NCBI RefSeq assembly: GCF_009695745.1
Contig: NZ_VUNH01000002.1
Location: forward strand, 186,001-250,000
Direction of reading: 5' to 3'
DNA from: Pyramidobacter porci
GTDB lineage: Bacteria; Synergistota; Synergistia; Synergistales; Dethiosulfovibrionaceae
Length of the DNA: 64,000 nucleotides
Shown: piece after piece, positions 34,718-43,385 of the stretch
Layout: the number at the start of each line of letters is the position of its first letter
How positions within the stretch are numbered: position 1 is the first letter of the stretch
Made by a program: the position numbers and the translations under genes
The notes under the pieces: model-generated
Databases searched by the model: none
What the model saw: the letters and a program-made list of their open reading frames with translations, nothing else
What the model was told of the DNA's origin: nothing

Positions 34718-35964
34718 GCGGCTTTTTCAGGCGCGCTTCCCTTTGGTTCCTTGTCTTCATCGCCGCGGCGGGAATCGTCGGTCCGCGGCTGCTGGACAGC
34801 CCCGCCGACGTCGTGGGGGCGCCGTTTGCCCGGCCGGTCTGGTGGCGCGGGGATCTTTCGACGTCGAAAACGGCGGAGTTCTCGGTTGCCGGCGGACGCA
34901 CGGCGCTGGTAAGCGACGGCTTTGCGAAAGACGACGGCCTGCGGGCCGGCGCGTCGGGCCTGGCCTTCGACTGGAAAACGCAGTCGGCGGCGGTTTTCGC
35001 GCTGGAAGGCGAGATCACGGCGAATCCCGCTCGGACGGTGACCGTGACGTGGCGCACCCCGGAAAAGGATTTTGAGTTGGTGCGCCGTGACGGACAGGAA
35101 AAGTATTGGCTCAATCTGGACGCGCGGGATATGATCTTCAAGCAGCGCCTTGGCTTGCCGTTGATCGGGCGCGGCACGGAGCGGCTTTTCCCGCAGCGGG
35201 GACGTTGCGAATTGGCGGTCGGCGGCGCGGAGAGCTTTCGCCTCAAACTGATCCTGTTCGGCCGGAAACAGGGATTGCTGGGCACCGACCAACGCGGGCG
35301 CGACGTTTTTGCTCTGCTGCTGAACGGCATCGGCACGTCGCTGACCGTCGGCGTCAGCGCGACGCTGGCGGCGACGCTGCTGGGCCTCGGTTTCGGGCTG
35401 ACGGCCGGTTACGTGGGCGGCTGGGTCGACGCTCTGATCATGCGTGCCGTGGACATCCTGCTGGCGATCCCCACGCTGCCGATTTTGATGACGCTGGCGG
35501 GCCTGTGGGGCAAAGGATTATGGCAGCTTGTGCTGATCCTGTCGATTTTCTCGTGGATGGGAACGGCCCGTTCGGTGCGCGCGCTGACGCTGACCGTCCG
35601 CGAAAGCCCGTGGGTGGAGGGATTGAAGGCGCTCGGCGCGAAAAAAAGCTATATCCTCCGGCGGCATCTGGTTCCCGAGACGGCGCCGATCGTGCTGGCC
35701 AACCTGGCTCTGGGGGTGCCGGGCGCAATCCTGGCGGAAGCGGGGCTGGCCTTTTTGGGATTGTCGGACCCGCGCCTGGTGTCGTGGGGGCGAATGCTGC
35801 ACGAAGCGCACTCTTTCGGCGCCTTTGCCGAAGGCGCGTGGTGGCTGATCGTGCCGCCCGGCCTCGGTATCGTGTCGCTGTGTCTGATCTTCGTGGACAT
35901 GGGGCGTTTCCTTGAAGAGCGCATCGATCCGCGGCTGGGAGGGGAAGATCATGCTCAACGTTGA
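34714..35964 (+). CDS. ABC permease, DppC type with a large extra periplasmic domain
   Basis: The 416-residue protein is about 100 residues longer than usual DppC. TM1 is at about 7-26. A beta-rich soluble segment of about 155 residues (30-185) follows, before the standard LLGTDQRGRDVFA entry motif at 189. The permease core after that is normal, with the EAA loop near ESPWVEGLKALGAKKSYI. The extra domain should face the periplasm, where it could contact the permuted binding protein. The gene overlaps dppB-like and dppD-like genes (4 and 14 bases). Confidence 0.9.
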   Translation: MSGFFRRASLWFLVFIAAAGIVGPRLLDSPADVVGAPFARPVWWRGDLSTSKTAEFSVAGGRTALVSDGFAKDDGLRAGASGLAFDWKTQSAAVFALEGEITANPARTVTVTWRTPEKDFELVRRDGQEKYWLNLDARDMIFKQRLGLPLIGRGTERLFPQRGRCELAVGGAESFRLKLILFGRKQGLLGTDQRGRDVFALLLNGIGTSLTVGVSATLAATLLGLGFGLTAGYVGGWVDALIMRAVDILLAIPTLPILMTLAGLWGKGLWQLVLILSIFSWMGTARSVRALTLTVRESPWVEGLKALGAKKSYILRRHLVPETAPIVLANLALGVPGAILAEAGLAFLGLSDPRLVSWGRMLHEAHSFGAFAEGAWWLIVPPGLGIVSLCLIFVDMGRFLEERIDPRLGGEDHAQR

Positions 35965-36706
35965 AGGGCTCCGCGTTCGTTACGCCGGTCAGTTGCATGA
36001 GGCGGTTTCAGGGGTGTCGTTCGACGTGCCGCGGGGAGCTTTCGTCGGCCTTGTCGGAGAGTCGGGCAGCGGCAAGACCAGCATCGTCATGGCGGCGCTG
36101 GGGCTTCTGCCTGCGGGCAGCGCCGCGACCGGCGCCATCGACTTCGAAGGGCAAAACCTTCTGACGCTCGACGAAGAATCGCTGCGGCGCCTGCGCTGGA
36201 AAAAAATCGCGCTGGTGCCGCAGGGCGCGCAGAATTCCTTTACGCCCGTCAAAACGGTCGGAGCTCACATCGAGGAAGTCCTGCGCGTTCATCTGCGCCT
36301 GCGCGGCGAAGCGGCCAAGGCTCGCGCCGCGGCGCTGCTGACGGAAGCCGAACTGGACGCCGCCGTCGCCCGTCGTTATCCTCACGAGCTGTCCGGCGGT
36401 CAGAAACAGCGCGCCGCCATCGCCCTGGCGCTGGCCTGCGAACCGTCGCTGCTGCTGGCCGACGAGCCGACCACGGCGCTTGACGTGGTCACCCAGGCCG
36501 GCATTCTCGGATTGCTGCGCCGGCTGCGGCGGGAAAAGCGGCTGACCGTGCTTCTTGTGACCCACGATCTGCCCATGGCCGCGTCCGTCTGTTCGCAGCT
36601 TTTCGTGATGAAAGACGGCCGGCTGGTCGAGCGCGGCGCGCCGCAGGATCTGTTGACGGCGCCCCGTCATCCCTACACGCTCCGGCTCGTGCGCGCGATA
36701 CTTTGA
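35951..36706 (+). CDS. ABC transporter ATPase, DppD type
   Basis: The 251-residue ATPase has Walker A GESGSGKTS (near residue 38), signature LSGGQKQRAAIAL and Walker B LLLADEPTTALD. It energises the peptide/nickel-type importer with the following ATPase. The frame extends to 35912, but GGGAGGGG just before the ATG at 35951 fixes the start inside the end of the permease gene. It lacks the long C-terminal oligopeptide extension of classic DppD (about 320 residues), so it is a short form. Confidence 0.92.
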   Translation: MLNVEGLRVRYAGQLHEAVSGVSFDVPRGAFVGLVGESGSGKTSIVMAALGLLPAGSAATGAIDFEGQNLLTLDEESLRRLRWKKIALVPQGAQNSFTPVKTVGAHIEEVLRVHLRLRGEAAKARAAALLTEAELDAAVARRYPHELSGGQKQRAAIALALACEPSLLLADEPTTALDVVTQAGILGLLRRLRREKRLTVLLVTHDLPMAASVCSQLFVMKDGRLVERGAPQDLLTAPRHPYTLRLVRAIL

Positions 36707-36718
36707 GGCGAGGGGGAG

Positions 36719-37573
36719 ATGGCTGTGGAAGCGACGGTTCGGGTGCAAAATCTTTTCGTGAGTTTTCGTTCCAGGAGCGGCGGCGAGCATCGGGCGGTCG
36801 CGGGACTTTCCTTTGCCGTGGAAAAAGGCGGGACGCTGGCCGTCGTCGGCGAATCGGGCAGCGGCAAAACCACGCTGCTGCGCGCGCTGATCGGCCTCGT
36901 GCCGCCGGAGGCGGGGTCGGTGGCGCTTTTCGGGCACAATCTGCAGGAGCTCGCCGCGGCGGATCTTTCGAAAATACGCCAGCGCTGCGGTTACGTGCCG
37001 CAGGATCCGTACGGGGCGCTGCCGCCGTCGCTGACCGCGCTGGGCGCTGTGATGGAACCGGCGGTCATCGCCCGGCGCGGCCGTACGAAAGAAGACGTTC
37101 GTGCCAGAGCCAAAGCGCTTCTGGCCGAGCTGGGGCTGACGGGCGAGCGCGTCCTCGATTCCCGTGCCGTCGGGCTTTCGGGCGGCCAGCGCCAGCGCGT
37201 CGAACTGGCTCGGGCGCTGATACTCGAGCCGGAATTGCTGCTCTGCGACGAACCGACCTCCATGCAGGACGTGTCGATGCGCGGCGATATCATCGCGGTC
37301 CTGCGCCGACACGTGGCGCGCGGCATGAGCCTGATTTTCGTCACTCACGACCTGAAACTGGCGGCCCGCGCCGCCGAGCGCATCCTCGTCATGCAGCGCG
37401 GACGCCTTTGCGAGGAGGGGGCTGCCGCCGAAGTGCTGTCCCATCCTCAGGCTTCCTACACAAAGGATCTGATCGCGGCGATCCCCGTGCTGCCGGCGAA
37501 ACCGCTTCCCGAGGCGCGGCTGAAGGGAAAGCGTCTCTATCGGGATGGCGGAAATGATGTTATCTTGACATAG
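36719..37573 (+). CDS. ABC transporter ATPase, DppF type
   Basis: The 284-residue ATPase has Walker A GESGSGKTT, signature LSGGQRQRVELA and Walker B LLLCDEPTSMQD. The D-loop reads SMQD rather than the common SALD, though the Asp is kept. The second ATPase of the operon, it ends the five-gene unit (binding protein, two permeases, two ATPases). The ATG abuts a GAGGGGGAG stretch; a GTG two codons later has better spacing and may be the true start. Confidence 0.9.
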   Translation: MAVEATVRVQNLFVSFRSRSGGEHRAVAGLSFAVEKGGTLAVVGESGSGKTTLLRALIGLVPPEAGSVALFGHNLQELAAADLSKIRQRCGYVPQDPYGALPPSLTALGAVMEPAVIARRGRTKEDVRARAKALLAELGLTGERVLDSRAVGLSGGQRQRVELARALILEPELLLCDEPTSMQDVSMRGDIIAVLRRHVARGMSLIFVTHDLKLAARAAERILVMQRGRLCEEGAAAEVLSHPQASYTKDLIAAIPVLPAKPLPEARLKGKRLYRDGGNDVILT

Positions 37574-37593
37574 GTTTGTTACGTTTTTATAAT
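37565..37593 (+). promoter_or_regulatory. Perfect consensus sigma-70 promoter
   Basis: TTGACA (37565-37570), exactly 17 bases, TATAAT (37588-37593). The -35 overlaps the stop region of the preceding ATPase gene. Transcription from about 37600 would read at once into the hairpin at 37606-37630. Confidence 0.85.
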
Positions 37594-37605
37594 GGATTTA
37601 CGGTT

Positions 37606-37630
37606 TCACCCGAATGGGTGATGCTTTTTT
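37606..37630 (+). terminator. Short terminator or attenuator hairpin
   Basis: TCACCC-gaat-GGGTGA, then TGC and six T residues. It can end the ABC operon. Because it sits about 10-30 bases after the start site of the consensus promoter, it may also attenuate the secreted-protein gene at 37753. Confidence 0.65.
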
Positions 37631-37752
37631 CCACGCGGCGAGTATGCTGATATCGGTTTCAAAAACGTGTGCGGACATCCGGCGGGGCCGGATAAAGAAA
37701 GACGTTTTTCGCCGCCGCGCGGCGGAAGCGCGTTTGTGAAAGGAGCATGGCG

Positions 37753-39186
37753 ATGAAGAACATTTCTGCGCGAAAAGTTATGAGTGTTGTGACGGCGGCG
37801 GGATTGGCCGCCTGTGTGTGCGGCGCGGCCCGGGCCGAAGTCAAAAAGATCGAGGCGACCTATTTCACGCTGGATTACGAGACGGACGCGGGCTGGACCT
37901 TCGACGAGAAAAAAGACCTCAAGGACAGCCAGAAGGCTTCGACGCTGCGGATCCGCATCCTCAGCGCGGCCGATCCCAAGAGGAGCGACGCGCTGGTGGA
38001 CATCAAGGCGAATATCGAAAATCAGTCGAACTTCCGCCGTTATCTCGAACAACTTGGCTTCGACCCGTACGAATACGCGGAAAAGCGTTCCTACACGCTC
38101 GTCCCGGTGGGCGGCGTGGACTGCCTCGTCAAAGAAGATTCGTCCAAGATCGACTATCTCGCCCGCGTCGAGGGCGCCGGCGAGACCATCCAGATTTCGG
38201 CCGATTCCAAGGAAAAGCTGGAAGACGTCAAAACGCTGCTGAAGGGACTTCAGTTCAAAGTCGCCGACGCCGGCAAAAAGGACGGCCCCTGGTACTGGAA
38301 CGGCACGCCCTACGCCAGCGCCGAGCACTCCGCGGAAGTCGGCCCCGTGACGCTGAACAGCAAACACGTCCCCATCGACCCCATCATCGTCCAGTCCGTG
38401 ATCGGCGGCAACCGCATCTGGTCCGACGGTGCCAGGGCGTATATCCTCAGCAACGCCTGCAAGCTCGCCGAGTATAACCTCGACGGCGGCAAACTGGTCA
38501 AGAAGGCCGACATCGAGCTTGACGCCCAATCCAACTACCAAACCATGACCGTCACCGACGACGGCGCGGTCTGGCTGGGCGGAGTCGGCTCCGGCTCCTG
38601 CCGCATCAAGGACGGCGCCGTCGAGAAAATCAAAGGCCCGCGCGAACTGGTCATGCACCCCTCGGGGACCTGGGGACTCGAGCGCTACGGCCGCAAGGGC
38701 GCGGACATGAAGAAGTACGAGATCGCCGCGGACGGTACCGTCGCGACCGTCGACTTCCCTCTGGCCGAGGTCGACTATATGGTCAACGCCTATCTGCGCA
38801 TCGACGCCAACCACATCTATGTCAGCGGCCGCGAAGCCGGCTCCAAGGAGACGGTGCTTTTCGTCTACGACCACGGCGGCAAGCTGGAAAAGATCCTCAA
38901 GGAGCCGGCCAAAAACTCCATGGGCGGCGTCTACTTCGCGGGCGAAACCGCCAACGGCTTCGTCGCCCTGCCGCTGCAGAGCGTCGTCATTCTGTGGGAC
39001 AAGGAAGGCAATCCGATCGGCCGTCTTAACGACGTCAAAAAACTCTACGACAGCCCCACCACCGGCGTGGCCGGCAACGAGGACGGCATCCTGCTGCCCG
39101 GCGGCGGCCTGCTGACGCTGACCCGCCGCGAGCGCGCCGACAAGTCCACCTACGAACTCGTCGTGTTCCGCGTCGACGGATTCTAG
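37753..39186 (+). CDS. Uncharacterised secreted propeller-like protein
   Basis: The 477-residue protein has a signal peptide (MKNISARKVMSVVTAAGLAACVCGAARA). The N-terminal part (about 30-180) is alpha/beta. From about 200 on there are repeated short beta blades, each with a Gly/Asp-rich turn (for example TVTDDGAVWLGGVG, RIDANHIYVSGREAG, GNEDGILLPGGGLLTL), like a beta-propeller. I recognise no family. The first ATG (37747) is one base after AGGAG, so the ATG at 37753 with seven-base spacing is preferred. It is not linked to the ABC operon by overlap. Confidence 0.75.
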   Translation: MKNISARKVMSVVTAAGLAACVCGAARAEVKKIEATYFTLDYETDAGWTFDEKKDLKDSQKASTLRIRILSAADPKRSDALVDIKANIENQSNFRRYLEQLGFDPYEYAEKRSYTLVPVGGVDCLVKEDSSKIDYLARVEGAGETIQISADSKEKLEDVKTLLKGLQFKVADAGKKDGPWYWNGTPYASAEHSAEVGPVTLNSKHVPIDPIIVQSVIGGNRIWSDGARAYILSNACKLAEYNLDGGKLVKKADIELDAQSNYQTMTVTDDGAVWLGGVGSGSCRIKDGAVEKIKGPRELVMHPSGTWGLERYGRKGADMKKYEIAADGTVATVDFPLAEVDYMVNAYLRIDANHIYVSGREAGSKETVLFVYDHGGKLEKILKEPAKNSMGGVYFAGETANGFVALPLQSVVILWDKEGNPIGRLNDVKKLYDSPTTGVAGNEDGILLPGGGLLTLTRRERADKSTYELVVFRVDGF

Positions 39187-39206
39187 AGCGCGTTTATCGT
39201 TGAAGA

Positions 39207-39250
39207 AACGGCCTCCGGCTCCTTTTCGGGAGCGCCGGCAGGCCGTTTTT
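39207..39250 (+). terminator. Terminator after the secreted protein gene
   Basis: AAACGGCCTCCGGC pairs with GCCGG..GGCCGTTT (one bulge) and ends in a T run, 20 bases after the stop codon. Confidence 0.75.
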
Positions 39251-39270
39251 CGAAAAAAGGAGGGAAAATT

Positions 39271-40080
39271 ATGGCCCTGTTCAGCAAGGAACCCTGCGCG
39301 TTCTGCGGCAAAGAAGTCGGCATGATGAGCCGCAGCAAGATGAGCAGCAAGGATTACGTCTGCGACGACTGCCGCAAGAAAGGCAACCCCTTCGCGCGCG
39401 TCGACCATCTGACCAAGGATCAGGTCGCCGAGATGTTCGCGCGCGCGGAGCGCGACGAGAAGCTTCTCGACGGCGTGGAACTGAGCGACGAATATCTGGA
39501 CGCCGGCATGGGGAAAGTCATCCATTTCCGCAGCCAGAAGGACGGCGGCGACATCTTCACGGTTTCCACGCCGGAAACGCAGCGCTACGAGCATCGTCCC
39601 GTGTTCTACTTCAGCAGCATCCGCAAGTGGAACCCCGGCGAAGCCTTCGTCGAGCGCAGCGTCGGCGCCGCGCCGCGCGAAGCTGTGCGCGACTACAGCG
39701 TTCTGATCACGCTCAAGGAGAAACTGTCCGCCGACAAGAAAAACGACGGCTGGGAGCTCCGCATCCCTTACTTCGACGCCGCCGTTCCCGAGATTCTCAT
39801 CAAAATTCCCAAAGAAGCCGAGGCCGACAAAGTGCAGCGGTTTTACAGGAACATCTGCGGCATGTGCGAATACCGCGTGTCGCGCGGTATCCGCGCCGCC
39901 CGCGACAAAGAGGAACTGCAGGTGAAAAACGCCTGCAAGACCGCCAACGAAGCGCTGAAAGCGGCGCTCAAGGGCGGCGACGTCAAGGAAGTTCTCGCCG
40001 AAGGCCTTCAGAAGTCGATCGACATCGACCAGGGCAAGATCAAGAAAAAGGGCTTCTTCGCCAGGCTCTTTGGCCGGTGA
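39271..40080 (+). CDS. DUF4428-type zinc-ribbon protein
   Basis: The 269-residue cytoplasmic protein has an N-terminal zinc ribbon (CAFCGKEVG..., then CDDCRKKG, cysteines at about 9, 12, 33 and 36), as in DUF4428. The central beta-rich part and the basic C-terminus (KKKGFFARLFGR) could bind membrane or nucleic acid. Function unknown. AAAGGAGGG precedes the ATG. The terminator between it and the preceding gene suggests separate transcription, though no promoter is obvious in the 84-base gap. Confidence 0.75.
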   Translation: MALFSKEPCAFCGKEVGMMSRSKMSSKDYVCDDCRKKGNPFARVDHLTKDQVAEMFARAERDEKLLDGVELSDEYLDAGMGKVIHFRSQKDGGDIFTVSTPETQRYEHRPVFYFSSIRKWNPGEAFVERSVGAAPREAVRDYSVLITLKEKLSADKKNDGWELRIPYFDAAVPEILIKIPKEAEADKVQRFYRNICGMCEYRVSRGIRAARDKEELQVKNACKTANEALKAALKGGDVKEVLAEGLQKSIDIDQGKIKKKGFFARLFGR

Positions 40081-40535
40081 GAGCTCGATCGCCGAAATGA
40101 GCCCCACCCCGCGGGACGCAAAGGCGCAGGGAAACTTCGAAACGGAATATACAAAAAAAGAGACGCCTCGATCGATTTCGAGGCGTCCTCTTTATTATTG
40201 ATGAAAGTGGGCGAACCTGTTCGCGGGAAGAGACATTTTCATACCTTTTCCCAAGGGGACGCCGCATGGTCTCCAATCTCCGTGGGAGCTCCGCCGCGCG
40301 GCAGCGGGGGCAGCCGCCGAACCTTTGAAAAAAGCCCCGTGCAATGATAAAATCACACCAGTTCCCAGTCGGAAATACCAAATTCTCTCCGGCCTTGCCG
40401 CGGAAGGCCGTACGGCTGATAATGCGAGGCGGCGGTTGGGGAGGACCTTGACAGGACGACCGTCCCGGCTTGTCAGAACAGGCCGGGACGTTTGATATGC
40501 GAGAAGACTGAAAAAATGAAAAGTGGGGAACGCAA
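40081..40535 (+). other. Gene-free leader region of the PTS-IIC-like gene
   Basis: A terminator stem GACGCCTCGA / TCGAGGCGTC with a T-rich tail lies at 40162-40195. A candidate promoter TTGCCG (40395-40400) - 17 bases - GATAAT (40418-40423) follows. Then comes a 9-bp hairpin CGTCCCGGC / GCCGGGACG around 40461-40490, with about 45 bases to the GTG start. The leader may be regulated, but I match no known riboswitch. Confidence 0.5.
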
Positions 40536-41627
40536 GTGGAACAGGTAAAACGATTTTTGCGCCGCAAGGATATCGATATTTCGGTCAGGCGATATTGCAT
40601 CGACGCGCTGGGCGCGATGGCGCAGGGACTGTTTTGTTCGCTGCTGATCGGCACCATCGTTAACACGCTGGGCATCCAGTTTCGGATTTCATGCCTGACG
40701 GAGCCCATCATCGCCATCAGAGGAACGGTCTATACCGTGGGGGGGCTTGCTTCGATCATGAGCGGTCCGGCTATGGCCACGGCCATCGGCTATGCCCTGC
40801 ATTGCCCGCCGCTCGTACTTTTTTCGCTCGTTTCGGTCGGCTTTTCCGCCAACGCGCTTGGCGGCGCCGGCGGGCCGCTGGCCGTCCTGTTTGTGGCGAT
40901 CGTCGCGGCCGAGCTTGGAAAAGCTGTTTCCAGGGAAACCAAAGTTGACATTCTGGTCACGCCTCTCGTGACGATCGGAGCCGGCGCCGCTTTGTCCGCG
41001 TGGTGGGCTCCGGCGCTGGGCGAAGCCGCGATGAAAATCGGCAATGTCGTCATGGTCGCGACGACGCTTCAGCCGTTTTGGATGGGAATTGTCGTTTCCG
41101 TCGTCGTCGGCCTGGCGCTGACGCTGCCGATCTCATCGGCGGCGATCTGTGCGGCGTTGGGGCTGACGGGGCTTGCCGGCGGCGCGGCTGTCGCCGGCTG
41201 CTGCGCGCAGATGGTGGGCTTCGCCGTCATGTCCTTTCCGGAAAACCGATGGAGCGGCCTGATCTCTCAGGGGCTTGGCACTTCAATGCTGCAAATGGGC
41301 AACATCGTGAAAAATCCCCGCATATGGATTGCGCCTGTGCTGACCTCGGCGATCACCGGGCCGCTGGCGACGTGTCTTTTCCAGCTGGAAATGAACGGCG
41401 CGCCGGTATCCTCCGGCATGGGTACCTGCGGACTGGTCGGGCCGATTGGCGTTTATTCAGGCTGGGTCAAAGAGATTTCCGGCGGTGCGCGCGTTTCGAT
41501 CACGGCGGCAGACTGGATCGGGCTTCTGCTGATCGCGTTCGTCCTGCCTGCGGTCATCTGTCCGCTCCTGAATCTGGTTCTGCGGAGGATCGGCTGGGTG
41601 AAGCCGGGCGATCTGAAGCTGAACTGA
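40536..41627 (+). CDS. PTS EIIC-like membrane transporter (PTS_EIIC_2 type)
   Basis: The 363-residue protein has about ten hydrophobic helices rich in Gly/Ala/Ser, with the family pattern GLFCSLLIGTIVNTLG near the start, SGPAMATAIGYAL, and a late GMGTCGLVGPIGVYSGW loop. It resembles stand-alone PTS transporter subunit IIC proteins without IIA/IIB partners. None are nearby, so phosphotransferase coupling is doubtful and the substrate unknown. It starts at GTG (40536) with a weak GGGGA ribosome site. Confidence 0.75.
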   Translation: MEQVKRFLRRKDIDISVRRYCIDALGAMAQGLFCSLLIGTIVNTLGIQFRISCLTEPIIAIRGTVYTVGGLASIMSGPAMATAIGYALHCPPLVLFSLVSVGFSANALGGAGGPLAVLFVAIVAAELGKAVSRETKVDILVTPLVTIGAGAALSAWWAPALGEAAMKIGNVVMVATTLQPFWMGIVVSVVVGLALTLPISSAAICAALGLTGLAGGAAVAGCCAQMVGFAVMSFPENRWSGLISQGLGTSMLQMGNIVKNPRIWIAPVLTSAITGPLATCLFQLEMNGAPVSSGMGTCGLVGPIGVYSGWVKEISGGARVSITAADWIGLLLIAFVLPAVICPLLNLVLRRIGWVKPGDLKLN

Positions 41628-41727
41628 TCAAAGAACGTCGCGGCGGTTCCTGGTGCCGGCAGTGCCTGGTTTTTTATGAGGGCAGTTGATGAGGGCAGCC
41701 GGAAACGCCGACCCCTTGAAACAGACG

Positions 41728-41767
41728 CAGGCGGCGCTCCTCCTTGGAGGAACGCCGCCTGTTATTT
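41728..41767. terminator. Terminator between the PTS-like and hydrolase genes
   Basis: CAGGCGGCG-ctCCTCC pairs with GGAGGaa-CGCCGCCTG. It separates convergent genes and overlaps the stop region of the minus-strand gene. Confidence 0.6.
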
Positions 41768-42543
41768 CATGACGCGGCGAACAGCTGCGGCACGCGGCGG
41801 TAGATTTCTTCGAGCGGGCGGCGCGACGGCATCCCGCGCAAAAAGCGGAAGGAATGGTCGCTGCCGTCGATCTCGTAATATTTTTTGTCCGCCACGGCCA
41901 GTGCGTCGAAGATCCGGCGGCAGGAATCGCTCGGGAACGTGGCGTCCTCGCCGCCGCGGAAAACGCGCGCCCAGCGGACGTTCACGTTCCGCGCAGCCTG
42001 CAGGAGGCGGTCGTTTCGTTCGAGGCTGCTCAGGATCGGCAGCTTGAAAATTTCTTTGTTCTCGGGAAAGACCGCGTCGCCGCTGCCGCAGAGGATCAGC
42101 CCTTCGATGTTGGGGGCGATTTCGCCCGTCATGGTGCCGCCGGCGATGAGCAGCGCGCTCAAGCCTCCCAGCGAAAAGCCCCAGAGCGTCAAGGGCAGGC
42201 CGGGATACAAGGCGCGCGTGGCTTCGTAGGCGTTGTAGAAATCTTCGAGCTCTTCGGCGTAAGTTTTGCCGTCGAACGCGTCGTAGATCCAGCGCAGCGG
42301 AACGTTGGCGTAGTCGTGGCGGTTGCGCACTTTGCGGCTGCTTTCGGCGAGGACGGGCACGATGCGGTTTTCCGCCAAAGCGGCGCCGATGCGGGCGTAT
42401 TTATTTCCCGGCTCCGAACTGGCGTTGCTGTGGACGCCGTGGAAGAGCAGCACGACTTTGCGCGGGCGGTCGATGACGCCCGTGGTCAGAATTACCGTCC
42501 TGTCGCCGAAGGTGCCGTCGATGTAATTCTTTCTCCAGCGCAT
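41767..42543 (-). CDS. Alpha/beta hydrolase
   Basis: The 258-residue alpha/beta-fold protein has the nucleophile elbow GFSLGG, the oxyanion-region LLFHGVHSNA and a C-terminal GSDHSF His. Acid and Ser are in the expected order. It has no signal peptide. The frame extends to 42585, but AAGGAGG seven bases before the ATG at 42543 sets the start. The substrate is unknown; lipid or ester hydrolysis would fit the phospholipid genes upstream in the same orientation. Confidence 0.8.
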   Translation of the reverse strand: MRWRKNYIDGTFGDRTVILTTGVIDRPRKVVLLFHGVHSNASSEPGNKYARIGAALAENRIVPVLAESSRKVRNRHDYANVPLRWIYDAFDGKTYAEELEDFYNAYEATRALYPGLPLTLWGFSLGGLSALLIAGGTMTGEIAPNIEGLILCGSGDAVFPENKEIFKLPILSSLERNDRLLQAARNVNVRWARVFRGGEDATFPSDSCRRIFDALAVADKKYYEIDGSDHSFRFLRGMPSRRPLEEIYRRVPQLFAAS

Positions 42544-42594
42544 GACATCGCCTCCTTGGACAGGATCAATAAAGAACGAAGACAAAAAGGCCGC

Positions 42595-43353
42595 TCAGCT
42601 GTTGTGTTCCTCCTGCTGCGGTTCGGGAAGGGACAGCCACGTTCCCCAGTCGAAACGGACAATGCCGCTGATCAGATAAATGGAGATCAGGATCAGCAGG
42701 CCGCGCTGACGCGCAACGATGAGCACGATCGCCGCGAAGGCCGCCAGGCCGTAAAGCTTGGTCTTGTTCATGAAGCCTTTTTTGATGGCCTTGAGATTTC
42801 CGTACGGCACCGACGAGATCATCAGGAAGCCGTCGACGGCGGCGAGAATGCCCATCATCCAGGCGGGAACTTTGCCGATCAGCCCGGCCAGCACGATGGA
42901 AACGAGGAACAGGCCGCCGGCGGGGATGGGCAGGCCCTGAAAAGGGCCGGGCCGGTGCACGACGTTGAAGCGGGCCAGCCGCAGGGCGCCGCACAGCGCG
43001 AAGAACGCCGCGATCAGCGCGCCAATCACGCCGGGCAGGGCTTGCAGGGAGGTGGAGTAGACGAGGAGAGCCGGCGCAACGCCGAACGAGACCACGTCGC
43101 CGAGGCTGTCGAACTCAACGCCGAAGTCGCTGCTGACGCCCATGGCGCGGGCGACTTTGCCGTCCATGAAGTCGAAGAACACAGCGCAGGGAATCAGCCA
43201 CGCCGCGGGCAGATAATGGCCGCGGACGGTGAGGATCAGCGACAGCATGCCGCAGAGCAGGTTGCCGCTGGTGATCATGTTGGGGATATTGTTGCGGATG
43301 GGGATTCCTCTGAACCTCTTACGATAATGCAGACGCAGTTTGATCTTTTTCAT
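42595..43353 (-). CDS. pssA: CDP-diacylglycerol-serine O-phosphatidyltransferase
   Basis: The 252-residue integral membrane enzyme has the CDP-alcohol phosphotransferase motif DGKVARAMGVSSDFGVEFDS (D-G-x2-A-R-x8-G-x3-D-x3-D) near residue 50-75 and six membrane helices. It makes phosphatidylserine from CDP-DAG and L-serine. It lies 32 bases after psd in the same operon, so both steps to phosphatidylethanolamine are together. The start at 43353 follows AAAAGGAGG. Confidence 0.93.
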   Translation of the reverse strand: MKKIKLRLHYRKRFRGIPIRNNIPNMITSGNLLCGMLSLILTVRGHYLPAAWLIPCAVFFDFMDGKVARAMGVSSDFGVEFDSLGDVVSFGVAPALLVYSTSLQALPGVIGALIAAFFALCGALRLARFNVVHRPGPFQGLPIPAGGLFLVSIVLAGLIGKVPAWMMGILAAVDGFLMISSVPYGNLKAIKKGFMNKTKLYGLAAFAAIVLIVARQRGLLILISIYLISGIVRFDWGTWLSLPEPQQEEHNS

Positions 43354-43385
43354 TGTTGGCCTCCTTTTGAGGATTGGCGCAAAGG

